Source: Bagarius yarrelli
Taxonomy: Eukaryota > Chordata > Actinopteri > Siluriformes > Sisoridae
Direction: 5' to 3'
Assembly (NCBI GenBank): GCA_005784505.1
Contig: VCAZ01000217.1
Span: forward strand, 195,001 to 259,000
DNA: 64,000 nucleotides
Below the pieces are notes generated by a model. That model saw only the letters and a list, made by a program, of their open reading frames with translations, searched no databases and had not been told where the DNA came from. A program made the position numbers and the translations under genes. Shown here one piece after another: positions 25,803-38,136 of this stretch. Numbering within the stretch: position 1 is the first letter of the stretch; each line of letters begins with the position of its first letter.

Positions 25803-28800
25803 CAAAGGTTTTTAGCACACATATAGGACAGAATACATAAAGAGTCAAATTTACATAAAGTAATAAAATAAAAAAACTCTTCAAATAGAAGGGTTATTTA
25901 ATGATTTCTATGTGTGTGTGTGTGTTGTCAGTGTGTGTGTGTGTGTTTTTTGTGTAGGTTTGAAGAATCAATAAAAATAAAAAAAAATTTCTATGTCAGT
26001 TATTTTATTCTTTTCTCTAAAAAAATGTTGTAATGTCTATGAAGTCATGTCACTCTGCTTGGTCCAATCAGCTGATTAATGTTAAGGCACCAAATCAATT
26101 GAGAACAAGAAGAGCAACAAGAGGAGTTAGTTGTGTGTGTGTGTTGCATGCTGTGTTTGTGTGTCTGTATGTGTGTGTTCACCTCAAGCCGCTGGACGAT
26201 TTGTCGAACGTCCTCTTCGCAGCCTTTTGGAGTTGAGATCATGATACACTCTCCACGTTCATAATAAATCTTCACACTGCTGCTGCTGGAGGTCCATCCG
26301 ATCACATCCCTACAGGAGCAGTTAAAGATCACGTTCTTCCAGTGCTCCTCGATCAGCACCATGAACTCGTTGGAGATACCGAGTAAACACCGAATCTCTG
26401 CTGACTGACTGAAGTCCCACGCTAACACACTCCAGACGATTGCTCCCAGACTGTACAGGTGGGCATCTCGCCGTGGGACCAACCCGTTCTTTTCTTTTAG
26501 CCCCCAGTGTGATGAAGCTGAACTTCAGAGCCGAATCCACAGCAGCCGTGCTCACGAAATTCTCAGCCAGGTCTTTAAGGTACTCCTGCCGGGTTCTAGT
26601 AGCCATGGCGTAGAACTTTTCTGATTTGTGTGCTGCATTTTCACCGTTGATGACTTTAGCAAGCAGGAAGTCCCTAAAGACAGACGACTTTGGGAAGGTG
26701 ACAGCTTTAGGAATCGGAGGACCGAATAGAGGAACATCTTTAGATCTTGAAACAGCAACACTGCAGAACGGAAAAGAAAACACACACACAAAGTGTCAAA
26801 GTCAAAGATTTAACTAATGTCATATGTCATATGGAAGAGAGTTTTTTTTACTCAGCAGTTAGATTCTCTTTGTGTGTGTTGGAGCTTTAATAAAACTGAC
26901 GTACCTGTAACACACATTTTCAGTGCTCGGATTGTGAACTTTAACAATAATAAAAACATGCTGGAAGTGGGAGCGAATGTTTTTCGGCGTAAAGGGCAGA
27001 GCTCCCGGTTCCTGGAACACAATGGTGACGATGTCGTTTCCGATGTGTCTTTTTCTCAGCAGCTGGAAGAACCCAAAAAATAAAAAAGTAATAAAAATGT
27101 ACATATTTAATACCATCACCAGGGTTTATAGAATCATTAAGAATAAGATCACTGACCTGTTGTCTGTTGTTAGGTGTGTAGGGTAAAAGTGTGGACACAT
27201 GGAACATGAGCTCGTGGTCCTTGTAGGTTGTGTAAAGAGAGTGAGTTCCTGTTGAATCCGCTGTAAAAAGGAAAAATTATGAATTTTAGGAATACTATTA
27301 CATTCCGTATCAGACTCCGCTGTAGAACACGGCACTTTAATCACTGACGATCGTTCGTTTGGGGGGGTTACGGTACACAAAACTCACGGTTCGGTAGGTA
27401 CCTAGGTTTTTTTTTTTTTTGACCCAGGTTCGATTTTGGCTTGAGTGCTTTCCGGTCGCGTCCCCCCCCCCTTATCTCCCCCATTTTCTGTCCACCGTCC
27501 GGCTAAACCTCAGGTCCGCCCCAACTTCATTATTATATTCAGTGTAAAGCTGTGGGATTGTAAATTATCGTCGGATGAGGATTTAAATCCCTCTTTTGTT
27601 ACTGCAATAAAAGGCACTGTGTCTTTAGCGAGCTAGCGGGTTATAGCGTTAGTTTTCTCCTGGTGTTTATGTTACGTCTTTTTATATGCTGTAACAGCCG
27701 CAATTGTACATTGTAGCTTGCTACTAGACGGAGTGTCACAGGCAGTTTAGACGACTTTTTAAACACACTCCTCAAACAGCCTCCTGGGGTCATTTTTTTT
27801 TTTTTGTACAAATTACCTTTTTTTGTTCGGTGTCTGTCACTTATATACTCCCATCTTACAGACGTGCTGTTTTTTGGGGTATTAATTGGTGAAATGATCA
27901 AAAGCCATAATCCCACTTTACCGCGCTTTCCTTCAAGTGTTACATGCTGACTGGCCGCACAAAGCTGTGTGCACTCACTTGGCTGGTATAACTGTCACTC
28001 AAAGAAAGCAGTTATGAATTTGCTTTGGCCCTTTTTTTATATCGCATTCACATCGCAGCCTTTCGAGATCAGCTAATTGCAGCGTTTTAAATCGCTGATT
28101 TTGATTTCGATTAATCGTTCAGCCCTAGCGTTAAAGCTCTGGTTTCTGGTTCGCATTGGTCATGATGACCTTCAATAGCCAGGAGCTAAGCTAAGTGTGT
28201 TGTGAGAGGCAGAAACTAAACAAACGTGTGGCCCGCCACTTATGATGTTTGTGTGGGAACGCAGATTTGTTCCGCTTGTAAAATAAAGTACGTGCATTCG
28301 GTACACACGCGCACGGAACCAGAAACCCTGTGTCGAAACGGTTTGGTACAAATACATGCACCGGTACCACGGGCTGAATAACGGCAACAGAGAAAAAAAA
28401 AAAGGGACCAGTTTCTGTTTCTGATTCTTGAGAAGAATTTAAAAAATATATATTGCATATTAAACTATTCTAAAAGATTTATAAAGAGCCCATAGTCGTT
28501 TCAGCCTTTTAACACACTCCACAGAGCGGAGAATCTGGAGGGTTAACACCTGCAGAGCGCCGTATCCTGCTAAAACAGGAGAGTCTTTAGGGAATAGCGC
28601 TGTTATAAATGTTTCAGTAGGTACTGAAGGTCGAGCGCAGGACATCATTCAGAGCGTCACACCGTCTCCCCGACTCGCCTTTGCCCACACGATGGAAAAC
28701 ACATTCAAGCTGATCTAACTCTGCTTATGTGCTCTTATGATGTGATAATTAACGTTGGTATTAGTGCTAACGAGTGACGGGAGACATGCTGTGTGTTCAT

Positions 28801-29528
28801 ACTCTTGTTATCCAGCTGTGCCTTGTATTTATTGAAGCCCTTCAGTCGAACTCGCTGTCCGAGCAGGTCCAGGAATTCCTCCAGCGCAGTTCCAGCACTC
28901 TCGTTATTATACATCTCTTCCTCTGTGCTCTGACCTGCTTTACAGTATAACACACCCACCTTGTGCTGGAAACTCAGCTGGAGAGAAAAAAAACAAACAC
29001 ACCCACATTCACAACACAAGAACTGTTCAGCATAAAATAGAAAGAGTTTAAATATTGACTAGTGCTGGATGAAGATGAGCTCATGATATCCACAGGTATT
29101 ATTTCAAATAAAATCACAGTTCAACATATATAAACTATAAAACTGATCAAACTCACCAGGGTCCAAAACGCCGGAGCTTCTAATAGAAACTCAGCTCTAG
29201 TAAATATCTATTAGTGAAAGTGATGATGATGATAATGGTGATGATGATGAAGCACTTACCCCCTGCTCATCCAGCTTGAGAAGCTGTTCAGGGACTTTGG
29301 GGTTGTTAAGAGCCAGTCGGAGACACGGAATGTTGAGCTCAGGAACCGTATACTCCAGCACCTCCTTTAGGGGGAGCCCTCGCGCTGTGCCGTGCCTCGC
29401 AGTGGAAGGAACCGCGTCCTCCAGAATTGCTCCTCGAAGAGTGGTCAGCTGACAGGATAAGACAAAAATAATGTTAAACATGTAAAATACAGTATAATTC
29501 TCGATATAATAAAAAGTCATGGTTCAAG

Positions 29529-29568
<40 letters not shown>

Positions 29569-31615
29569 TCTTCACATAACCGTTACCCAGCTACAATTAG
29601 TAGATATAAAACTTAAGTTCTGCCTCAATCACACAGATCATCATGAAGTTCTCTTGAAATCGATGAAATTGGCAGTAAGGGTTCTGCTAAGGTTTCTCCT
29701 TCACTCAAGAGAAGAACTTTCCTCCATTTAGTTATTTAACACTGTAACTCAGATGAATGCTGGTACCTGACTGGTCCTGAAGATAATACGGTAATTGTAC
29801 AGCGAGCAGTCCTTCTCTTTCTCCTTCTTCTCCTCAAGTTTTTCTCGTCTCACGCTGATGGCCACAGGACCCAGGTTCTCATCCATGCCGAAGTAGTTCT
29901 GGTGTTCTGCGATACGTGCAGCAGATTAAGGTGAAAAGGCAATTCAGGTTTTATCCATTTTATAGTGCTCTGGATTTTATAAATGAAGTAATAATGGAGT
30001 CACATGATTAAATTAGGCTCCGCCTCTTTAGAACTAATGGACAAGACGGCCTAGTGTTTAATCCTGTCAATCATATTTAATTAAGACATTTTATTTTTTA
30101 ACAGAGGTTCTGCTGATCTGTCCTGGAGCTCCGCCCCTTTTTGGAAGACCATGACACCGCTTGTGTAAATTATAAATTACATTTAGAGTTAATTTATTTC
30201 AGCACTATAGCGCCACCATTAGGCATATTTAACAAAGAGATTTGAGAAATGTTACGCTGATGAGCAGACAATTTTAATAATATTGGAGCTCACAGTCTTT
30301 TACCTTTTCCGTAAAAGTGTTTGCGGTAATAATATGCCCCCAGGTCGATGTGCTCGATGATGTAGCGTTTGACTTTTTCTCTATTGACCGGTTGGTTTTC
30401 TCGCGGTACCTCCAGCACAGAAACTCCAGCGTTGGTGCAGTGAGAACTTAACGAAGACTCAAACGAGCAGCTTTCACCTGCACTGTTGGCCCTCGACAGA
30501 GAAATCTTCCTTTCGCCTTCGCCACCAATCTCATTCCGGAAATGTGGACAACTTAACACCAGTCCGTTACTCTTTCCGTCACCTTCATCTGTGTCCAGGT
30601 TCTGTTTCGGGTTCAACTCTTCCTGGCTGTTCAGTGGACATTCGAACATTGGTGCACCGGACGCAGCCGAGGCACCGGTAGTTGTGTTCTTCCGATGACC
30701 GAGACTGACTTGATTAGCGGCGACGTCGCTAACGTTAAAGAGTGCACTCTGCACATCGTAGTGAGCAAAGCATTTCGGGACGCAGAGAGAGCGCCGGTCT
30801 TCCTGCTCCACCGAGAGCCGCAGAACGTCATGCTCACTTTTAATAGTTCTCAACTTGCGGAAGAAAGATGTCTCGGACGACTCGGTCCTGAACCGCTGTG
30901 TGATGGACTTGTCTTTGTCCTGAGAGTAAAGAAGAGAACCGCTTACACAGTCATAGCCGGAGATACAGACGATCTCCCCACGAGCTATCTGAGCTGCGGT
31001 CTGTAAACTAGGCGAGATGGCGGTGTTATATCTCAGCTCTGGGAAAACACTCGAGTGTGTATTCAGATGATCCTTTGGATCGACCCTGTAACCTTTTAAC
31101 AGCGCGAGGACTCCTTCTTCAGCCAGTCCCTGCTGCTCGATGGAGGACGTGCTGCCGTACTCTCTGCGCAGAGCGACACCGGTGTTCGGGTTGACGGCTT
31201 TTTGATGGGTTACGTCCTCAACATCTACATCACTGATGGTCACGTCGCTGTTGCTTCGCTGTCGGATCGGGTGAAGTGCCTTTACTGGGGACTGAAGTAA
31301 AATATCCCGCTGAGAATAGATGGAGTCCGGATCGGGTTCCAGCACTGCTTCGTTCCCGTCAACGATCTCTGTGCTTTGGTCTTGCTGTCCATTTTGAAAG
31401 GTCATGAGAACACGCTCATAGTTTGATCCACATTGATGCTCCATTCCCTGTTTTTTAGGAGGCCAGTCGGATACCCGGGCTCGCACCCCCATTTTAGGCA
31501 TGGCAGTGCTGCTGGCTTTTCCCACCCCATCAGACCTGCACTGCAGTCCGGGAGCGTCTTTACTCGCGTTCGAGGACTTGTGTTTTCTGTTGAGCAGCTC
31601 GTCTGAACACTGCAT
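19740..31615 (-). CDS. sipa1l2: SIPA1L2-like Rap GTPase-activating protein
   Basis: This is a signal-induced proliferation-associated 1-like protein (SPAR family) that switches off Rap GTPases at the cell cortex and synapses. Exons (approximate): 30304-31615 (first ATG 31615), 29767-29908, 29260-29450, 28798-28979, 27157-27262, 26907-27063, 26182-26763, 25275-25549, 24805-25041, 24549-24640, 22710-22812, 22522-22606, 21931-22331, 21085-21306, 20832-20963, 20613-20733, 20430-20511, 19740-19895. Domains in order: N-terminal PKMGVRARVSDWPPKK; FAHYDVQSALFN; RapGAP core with the catalytic Asn in RKRHIGNDIVTIVFQE; PDZ (GLGQLGFHVNFEGIVADVE); ELYRIPMVEYKLDSEGTPCE; a Ser-rich stretch; and a C-terminal coiled coil ending RRFTEWFFNTIDKNPENN. 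These phrases fit SIPA1L2 better than SIPA1L1/3 or SIPA1. One base too many near 26484 breaks frame inside exon 26182-26763. An exon around 21417-21546 is uncertain. Confidence 0.93.
22944..23835. mobile_element. Non-autonomous DNA element, long copy
   Basis: It begins TAGGGCCGTGCGATTCGGGG, and its right end reverse-complements to TAGGTCTGAACAATTAATTG. It shares several blocks with 27490-28127, including GGCACTGTGTCTTTAGCG, ACACACTCCTCAAACAGCCT and TTTGGGGTATTAA. Intronic in sipa1l2, no transposase frame. Confidence 0.75.
23870..24060. repeat. Dispersed fish repeat
   Basis: TTGGCGACTGTGGCAAGAAG, AAACTCCCTGAGATGAAATA and AACCCTGAGAGGAACCAGAC are hallmarks of a repeat common in fish genomes. 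Intronic in sipa1l2. Confidence 0.6.
25745..25802. repeat. GT/GA microsatellite
   Basis: A short (GT)n followed by (GA)n in a sipa1l2 intron. Confidence 0.85.
27490..28127. mobile_element. Second copy of the 22944 element, 5'-truncated
   Basis: It matches 23145-23835 block by block (GGCACTGTGTCTTTAGCG, CACTCCTCAAACAGCCTCCT, TTTTTGGGGTATTAATTGG, GCTAATTGCAGCGTTTTAAA) and ends CGATTAATCGTTCAGCCCTA. The left terminus is missing and a SINE-like stretch abuts it at about 27390-27490. Also intronic in sipa1l2. Confidence 0.75.
29529..29566. repeat. (CA)n microsatellite in sipa1l2 intron
   Basis: Perfect CA tract of about 19 units between exons 29260-29450 and 29767-29908. Confidence 0.95.
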
Positions 31616-32096
31616 GACTTTAGAGGAGAGCTGAAGGCCTCCAGTCACTGCAGCCTACACACCGAGCTCCTTCACGCCAGATTTATCCTCAAGATAAAAC
31701 ACTGTGCGCAGCTGGTGGGGACACGGGAACACAAGAGACTTTCTTATTCATATCATTACATTGTCCTGAGCGTTGGAGAAACAGGACGAGTGTAAGCGTG
31801 GCAAAGGACCACCGTTAACCTGAGTCCATACTGTCTGTGCCAGTGACCATGAGGTTTAAACAGGAAGTGCTGTTTCCAGAACAATGAGTGTTTGTTTACC
31901 CGGTGAAGGAGCCCAATCTGTGAAATACAAAAGAAAAGAGGGTAATTATATTTATATTAATCTATCATGTAAGAGTGACTGTTCGGTTTCAGGGGTAGGG
32001 GTAGCTGAGTGATTGGACGGCTGATTAGAGGACAATGGGTTAAATTCCCAGTCTCTTTGGATGAGGACGTCTGGTAAATTTATACATTAAATCATC

Positions 32097-32420
32097 ATTC
32101 ATTCATTCATCTTCTATAGCCGCTTATTCCCTAATTCGGGGTCACAGGGATCTGCTGGAGTCTAAAGGCAGGAGGGGGACACCCTGGACAGGTCGCCAGT
32201 CCATCACAGGGACACACACACACACACTCACTCCTATGGGCAATTTAAAATCACCAATTAATCCAACATACATGTTTTTGGACTGTGGGAGAAATCGGAG
32301 AACCCGGAGTAAAAACCACGCAAGAACCCACAGGGGGAACATGCAAACTCCACACAGAAAGAACCCTGCAGGGGAATCAAACCCGAAACCTTCTTGCTGT
32401 GAGGCAACAGTGCTAACCAC
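32097..32420 (+). repeat. Dispersed teleost repeat (copy 2)
   Basis: Same block order as at 3160, here extending further right through GGGGGAACATGCAAACTCC and CTTGCTGTGAGGCAACAGTG to TGCTAACCACTAAG. Confidence 0.85.
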
Positions 32421-32854
32421 TAAGTCACCTTACATAGGTTTTAACACACACACACACACACACACACACTTCATTTCCTGTCATATGTGGTTTTCACACA
32501 TTTCAGAGACATTTCTTCATTAATAAAATCCTGAACATCAGCAGCTGAAGAGCTCTGAGCTGATCACATGACCACATTCTTCCTGAAGATCAGTGCGAGT
32601 CTGATATCCTCCATCCTGCAATCAGCACCTTTAATCAGACATCCGATCACAGAAGCGGAGGATTTTTTTTATTTACTTTATTTTATTTTTAAAAACTGAA
32701 ATGTTTTGGTTTGTTTTAAAAATAAAACTCTAAAATCCTGACGTTCCCTTTATTTCAGTTTGGATTCACTGAAGATCTTCTCCACTACACACACTTCAGA
32801 AACTAATCTTCACCCACCGCAGAGTCTCAATCGCTGACACTGAGATCACTTTAA

Positions 32855-33290
32855 ACAAAGTGAGAGGAGAGAGAGACAGAGCGAGAGAGAGACACACACA
32901 CACACACATAATAAAATACACAAGAGAGAGAGAGAGACACACACACACGGACATGATGAAATACAGAAGAGAGAGAGAGACAGACATACAAAGAGACAGA
33001 CACAGAAAGAGAGGAAGAGACAGAGCAAGACAGACAGACAGACAGAACAAGAGACAGAAAGATACAGACAGACAAGAGGACAGAGAGAGCGCACAAAAGA
33101 CAGACAGAAGGACACAGACACACAAACAAACGACAGAAAAAGACAGACAGACACACAGACGGAGTGAGACACAGACAGACAAAGTGAGAGGAGAGACAGA
33201 AACACACACACAGACGCAATTATAGGAGGTAGACACATACACAAACAGGGACACAGACACAGACACACACACACACACACACACAGAGGT
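32855..33290. repeat. GA/CA compound microsatellite
   Basis: About 430 bases of GAGA, CACA and GACA units. Long open frames on both strands are products of low complexity. Confidence 0.93.
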
Positions 33291-33499
33291 CACTTTAACA
33301 GCGCGAGAGAAAGAGTAAATAATCCGGAATGTGTGTTTTCAGGAGATTCGGCGGTTTTTCTCGGTTGTGTGTTTGAACTCGACGTGTTTTTGTGTTAAAG
33401 ATGATTGAATTCGGAGATTTTGTGTGAATCAGAAAATCAAAATCATCAGACAAAAGCGGAAAGGCCTCGGAGTCAATTCTGTAAAAAAACACCGTCTGA

Positions 33500-33545
<46 letters not shown>

Positions 33546-34294
33546 AAACGGCGTTAAAACACAAACTGGATTATTCCCGTGTTTTGTGTTGGTTTTTTTA
33601 GAGAGAAAAAAAGATTAAAAACAAAACAACGCAGTTTATTTAACAGCATCACAGGAAGTGAACCGGACAACCGGCGCGCGCTCGGAGATTAACACGCGCC
33701 TTAAATGACCGAATGTACGACTTTAATCATCTTTAATCCTCATCTCACTGCGGTTTTATTGTTTTAGTAAAGAATAAACACACAAACACACACACACCGG
33801 ACTGGATGCTGCCTCCAGCTGGAATCGGCAGTAAAACCAGATCTTACCTTTAACATTAGTGGATAAAATCCGTGTAATTTATTGACTGAAGGTTCGAGTT
33901 CATTTTAATCCTTTAAAGGCCCAAAAGTCTAGAACCCGAACACAATCACCGACACCGTTCAGATCACAGCCCACTGACCCCCTCCCCGCCCCCCAGCATT
34001 CCAAACCTCTCTGGAGGCTCCGCCCCCTCCGTCCTGCCCATAAAAGGATAATAATAATATTATTATAAATAATAATGATAATAATGATAATAATGAAGAG
34101 GAGGAGAAGCTTCTCATTATTTGAGTTCGCTGTTGTTTGTGGTTTAAATAAATATAAATTGATGTGTAGGACAATCAGTTCAGATTAATTTAATTTAATT
34201 CTACAATGAAACAGGAGGATTTAATAATCTGACTGACATCAAATTCAATATTAAAAAATAAAAATAAGCATTATTATTTTCATGGACACCGCAG

Positions 34295-34350
34295 CCAGTA
34301 GGTGGCGGAAATGCATAGTGTTCGTTGTGTTGCCAATAAAAGAAGAAGAC
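34295..34350 (+). repeat. CAGTAGGTGGCG dispersed repeat
   Basis: AGTAGGTGGCGGAAATGCA followed by TTGCCAATAAAAGAAGAAGA is the typical order of a short repeat spread through fish genomes. A diverged second copy lies at 35125-35183, ending directly upstream of the gpatch11 frame. Confidence 0.6.
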
Positions 34351-35258
34351 CTACCGGTCTGTACTGCGCATGTGTAAATATGCGTCTACTTCCTGTATGA
34401 AATATGACAAAAAAATTAAGACAATTGTTTTCGTATTTTTTATATATATAATTCTTTTGTTATAATATTAACGTTAATAAAATTATTTGATTATTTTGCT
34501 ATAAATTCATTTTTTTGGAAAATTAAAAATATTAGTAATAATTTAAATAGTTATCATTCGCTAGACCCAATTTGGGTAATACAGATGCCCATATAAGTGT
34601 GGTTTTTTTACATTTTAATATTACATTTATTTATATTTATTATATTTATTTATAAATAAAATTGTATGTGTGCTGTATAAGTTCGTTTAAAAGCTCATTC
34701 GTATTGTATGTTATTGTATTTAAAAGGATTTTATTTCTGTATTTATTGTCTTGTTTGCGTATCTTTATTATTTGTTCTTATTTATTTATTAATTTTGTTT
34801 ATTTAGGGGTTTTTCCCTTATTTATGCTCAGCATAGTCTAAGTAAAATAGGCTATTTGTGTAAATGTGTTTTGTCCCTTATTCGATTGTACAATTTATAC
34901 TTATAATTAAAAAACGAACTTTTGTAACACGCCAGCAGATAGCAGCACAACGCACCCTCAACGCTATATTCAAGAACCTAAATAAAGAGAAAGTGACAGA
35001 GAGAGACAGAAAGAGAGAAAAAGACAGAGAGGGACAGACAGACAGAGAAGAGAGAGAAAATACGTATAGCTTTAATTTACACTCCACACCTACAGTATGT
35101 ATATCAATAAAATTCACATTCAGTACAGTAGGTGGCGATGATTCTTCTAAAGGGTTAATCGCCATGAAACAGTAGAAGAAGAACATGATGAAGACGAAGA
35201 AGGAATAATCGTCCAGTAAACATCAAGATCTGTGCAGTTGGTGTTTAATCTGTCTGTC

Positions 35259-35603
35259 ATGGACAGCAAAGTGGAACAAAGAGCAAACGTGAAATTCTGC
35301 GCCAAACTCGGCAAATCGGCCACCGAGACGTTCGGAATAATTCGGCAAGTTTACGGCGATGCTGCAATGAGTCGTTCGAGTTGTTTCGAGTGGCACGCGC
35401 GTTTCAAGAACGGAAGAACCTCAGTGGAAGACGACGAGCGATCAGGCAGACCTACAACCAGCTCAACCCCCGAAAACATCGAAACCATTCGGCAGCTCGC
35501 GCGCGAAGATCGTCGGAGAACCATTCACGACATTGCCGACATCGTCGGTGTGTCATACGGAACAGTGCAGGAAATCCTCACGCGGGATTTAAACATGCGC
35601 AAA
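35259..35603 (+). mobile_element. Mariner-type transposase N-terminal HTH fragment
   Basis: About 115 codons without a stop resemble the two helix-turn-helix units of mariner transposases: VEQRANVKFCAKLGKSATET, then YGDAAMSRSSCFEWHARFKN, the linker TSVEDDERSGRPTTSSTPEN, and RTIHDIADIVGVSYGTVQEI. It stops just after LNMRK, where the catalytic domain would normally follow, and runs instead into a GAA/GAG repeat. No DDD/DDE catalytic part is present nearby. The joined frame continues into gpatch11 exon 1. Confidence 0.88.
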
Positions 35604-35968
35604 GAAGAAGAAGAAGAAGAAGAAGAAACGAAGAAAAACAGAATGAAGGAGGAAGAGGAGGAGGAAGAGGATGATTACATGTCTGATGCTTTCCTTAACC
35701 CGGTGTGAGTTACTCCATGTTCTTGAGGAGGTTTAATGATGTAATATTTCATCTTTAACCATTATAATTAAAAGGCACTCGTGCGGAACCCCTGCGATCG
35801 GATTGGCTGTCCGATTATTGATTCTGTCCTGCTATAACATTCAGAGGAACTTTAATTAAACAAACGTTTAAAAAAGTTATATTATATTAATGCAGCATTT
35901 TTGGAGAAAGAATTTGGACAACATTCCTGTTTGGTTCATGTTCATTTTTTAATGTAGTTAAATGTGTG

Positions 35969-36003
<35 letters not shown>

Positions 36004-37248
36004 ACACACACCATCTTGTTATAGACTCTCAAAGCAGTTAAGGTTTTTATCTGTGTCTTAAAAACACCCAGACAAAAAGAAATCCAGTGCAAGCACACGA
36101 TAATACAACAGGAACGAACCATCACATCATTAATCACATTTTTCTGTAGTTTAAACATCATACCTTTATAGAACATTATAGAGCGTTGACATCATAGACC
36201 ATTGGCTTTAAAGACCGTTGGCATCGTAGAGCGTTGGCTTTATAAAGCGTTGACACCACATTTCCAAATAAATACAATCAATTTAAAGTAAAACTATTAA
36301 AACTAAAATCAGAGCTGTTTTGGCTTCAGTGGGGTTTTAGGGCACTTTTTTGTTTGTCTGGGTTTTTCTGTCCTAAAACAGTGAATTAAATGGTTTTAGG
36401 TTGGACGTTCGTCCTGGGGTTCCGATGGTGAAACGTGTGAAGGAAACTCTGCGGAGAGAAACTTTACAGAAAGAGAAAAATTTCCAGAATCGGCAGAAAA
36501 GTGTGAGGGAACAGGAGCAGATCAGTCGGGACGCAGCGCTGCAGAACTCCCTGAACTCGGGGAATAAAGGCTTCACACTGCTGCAGAAGATGGGCTACAC
36601 CGCAGGACAAGGACTGGGGAAAGAAGGTCAGATCCAACACACTGTCTAATCTAATCTGATACCACTGAGAATAATACTGAAACACTCCACAGAGGGGTCT
36701 AAATAATTTCTAGTGTTCAGAAAGACCTCTTGGTGACCTTTCACCTCGATGCTCACCCACTGTTCTGACTGCTTATGAAATATAATCAATTGTTTCTGAT
36801 GAATTAATGAATTCATACTGATAGAATGAAACACTGCCTGGAAAAATCACTGCTTTAACTGCTGAGTTCACCTCACACACATCACTGAGCCCTGAACACA
36901 CACGACTCTGTCTCTGAATCACTGTTTGTCCTTTTATGGGTCAGTTTATGAGTATTGTCCACTGCACATTGGGAAAACATCACATGACCTGCTGTTTTGG
37001 AGAAGATCTGACTGGTCTAGATGTCCAATTTACATGTCAGTGGCTTTAAAGTTGTTATTGATCCAAGTTACTGGTTTGTAACTGCATTTTTTGCATCTTG
37101 TAATTTCCCATTTCTCCTTCACTAAACACTGATTCTCTTCTGTCAGGAACCGGACGAGTCGAACCGATTCCTCTGAACATTAAAACCGGTGAGTGACGTT
37201 TTAAAATGCTGCCTTTTGTTCTTTACTGCACTGAACTCTCACACCTTC

Positions 37249-37285
<37 letters not shown>

Positions 37286-38136
37286 CAGACAGAGGAGGCA
37301 TTGGAATGGAGGCAGAACGGAAGCGGAAAGCAGAAGAAAACTTCAATCAGTGTAGAAAGAGGCTGCAGGTGAAGCAGGACATGGAGAAAAAATCTCTGGA
37401 GGATTTCAGGTTCTCTGAAGACATTCTCTCATTTGTTCTTTATATGTTCGATTCTCATCATCAGAAGAACGAGTAGAACTGTTAGATTGTTGTTTTAATG
37501 AATTGAATCCACTATCTTAATTTTCAGAGAGCGCAAAAGAACCGAACAGGAACTTCGTGAAACTGAGGTAGACCTGAGAAAGAGTCAACGAGCCTGTGAA
37601 CAGCTGGACAGACAGAAGGTCATTTCAGGACTAAACGGAACACCTTCACCTTCACCTCCTCCTTCACCAGCTGTCCTAGAATTCAAGGGGTTTTTTCGTT
37701 TTGTGTATTTAGGGAATAACTGTGCCGAGGGATCGCTGGTACTGGCCTGAAGAAGTGACGACTCAGGAGGAAGAGCAGGACGAGTGTCAGGAGCTCGACG
37801 CTGAGGAAGAGGAAGACGATACGGAATTAACGGTAAGAATAACGATGATCAGAACATCGTTGAATATCGTTCTGTTGAGCGCTGTGTGTATCTTGTGTAT
37901 ATTGTGTATTCAGTCGTTAGCAAAGCTGCAGTACATCACGTCCTACCTGAGAAGCGTTCACTTCTACTGCATCTGGTGTGGGACGGCGTACGCAGGTCAG
38001 TAACTCGGTTCTGTTCCGTTTATTGTAATGGGTAAATAAATCGCAGGATTGTGTAACTGGGACTTCGTACATTACAGACGAGGAGGATTTAAACATAAAC
38101 TGTCCCGGATGTACAGCGTCCCAACATCTGGAGTAA
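35259..38136 (+). CDS. gpatch11: GPATCH11 (G-patch protein), with in-frame mariner HTH extension
   Basis: This is a G-patch protein of the kind that engages RNA helicases in the nucleus. Exons: 35259-35704, 36400-36626, 37147-37188, 37289-37409, 37528-37618, 37713-37832, 37914-37995, 38078-38136. Starting from the internal ATG 35643 the coding sum is 804 nt (267 aa), the normal GPATCH11 size. That start gives M-K, an acidic run, then DDYMSDAFLNPV, matching the family N-terminus. Downstream come the G-patch (GFTLLQKMGYTAGQGLGKEG), a Lys/Arg/Glu coiled coil, PRDRWYWPEE, an acidic stretch and a C-terminal CxxC pair (FYCIWCGTAY, NINCPGC). The same frame is open upstream to ATG 35259 and adds 128 residues of mariner-transposase DNA-binding domain plus poly-Glu. 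The longer form (395 aa) is inferred from frame alone. The conserved short form is the safer call. Exon 4 starts right after a (GT)n tract. Confidence 0.92.
35958..36012. repeat. TTA microsatellite in gpatch11 intron 1
   Basis: (TTA)n of about 10 units followed by a short CA run. Confidence 0.9.
37250..37284. repeat. (GT)n at gpatch11 exon 4 acceptor
   Basis: A (GT)n tract ends in ATCAG, the acceptor for the exon that begins at 37289. Confidence 0.92.

Larger units (their letters stand above)
31616..35258. other. Intergenic region, sipa1l2 5' side to gpatch11
   Basis: An acceptor-like CTGCAG just upstream of the sipa1l2 coding exon suggests 5' non-coding exons here, though I cannot place them. 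The interval holds a dispersed repeat (32097-32420), a GA/CA microsatellite field (32855-33290), a CT/CA tract (33500-33543) and two CAGTAGGTGGCG repeats (34295-34350, 35125-35183). Between 34360 and 34960 it is AT-rich with no recognisable feature. Confidence 0.5.

Noticed and set aside
19740..31615. SIPA1, SIPA1L1 or SIPA1L3 as identity
   Set aside because: SIPA1 lacks the long N-terminal region. The phrases YRIPMVEYKLDSEGTPCEYK and GFHVNFEGIVADVE match SIPA1L2 most closely.
32851..33293. Leu/Ser/Cys-rich 120-165-codon ORFs
   Set aside because: Low-complexity GA/CA repeat translation.
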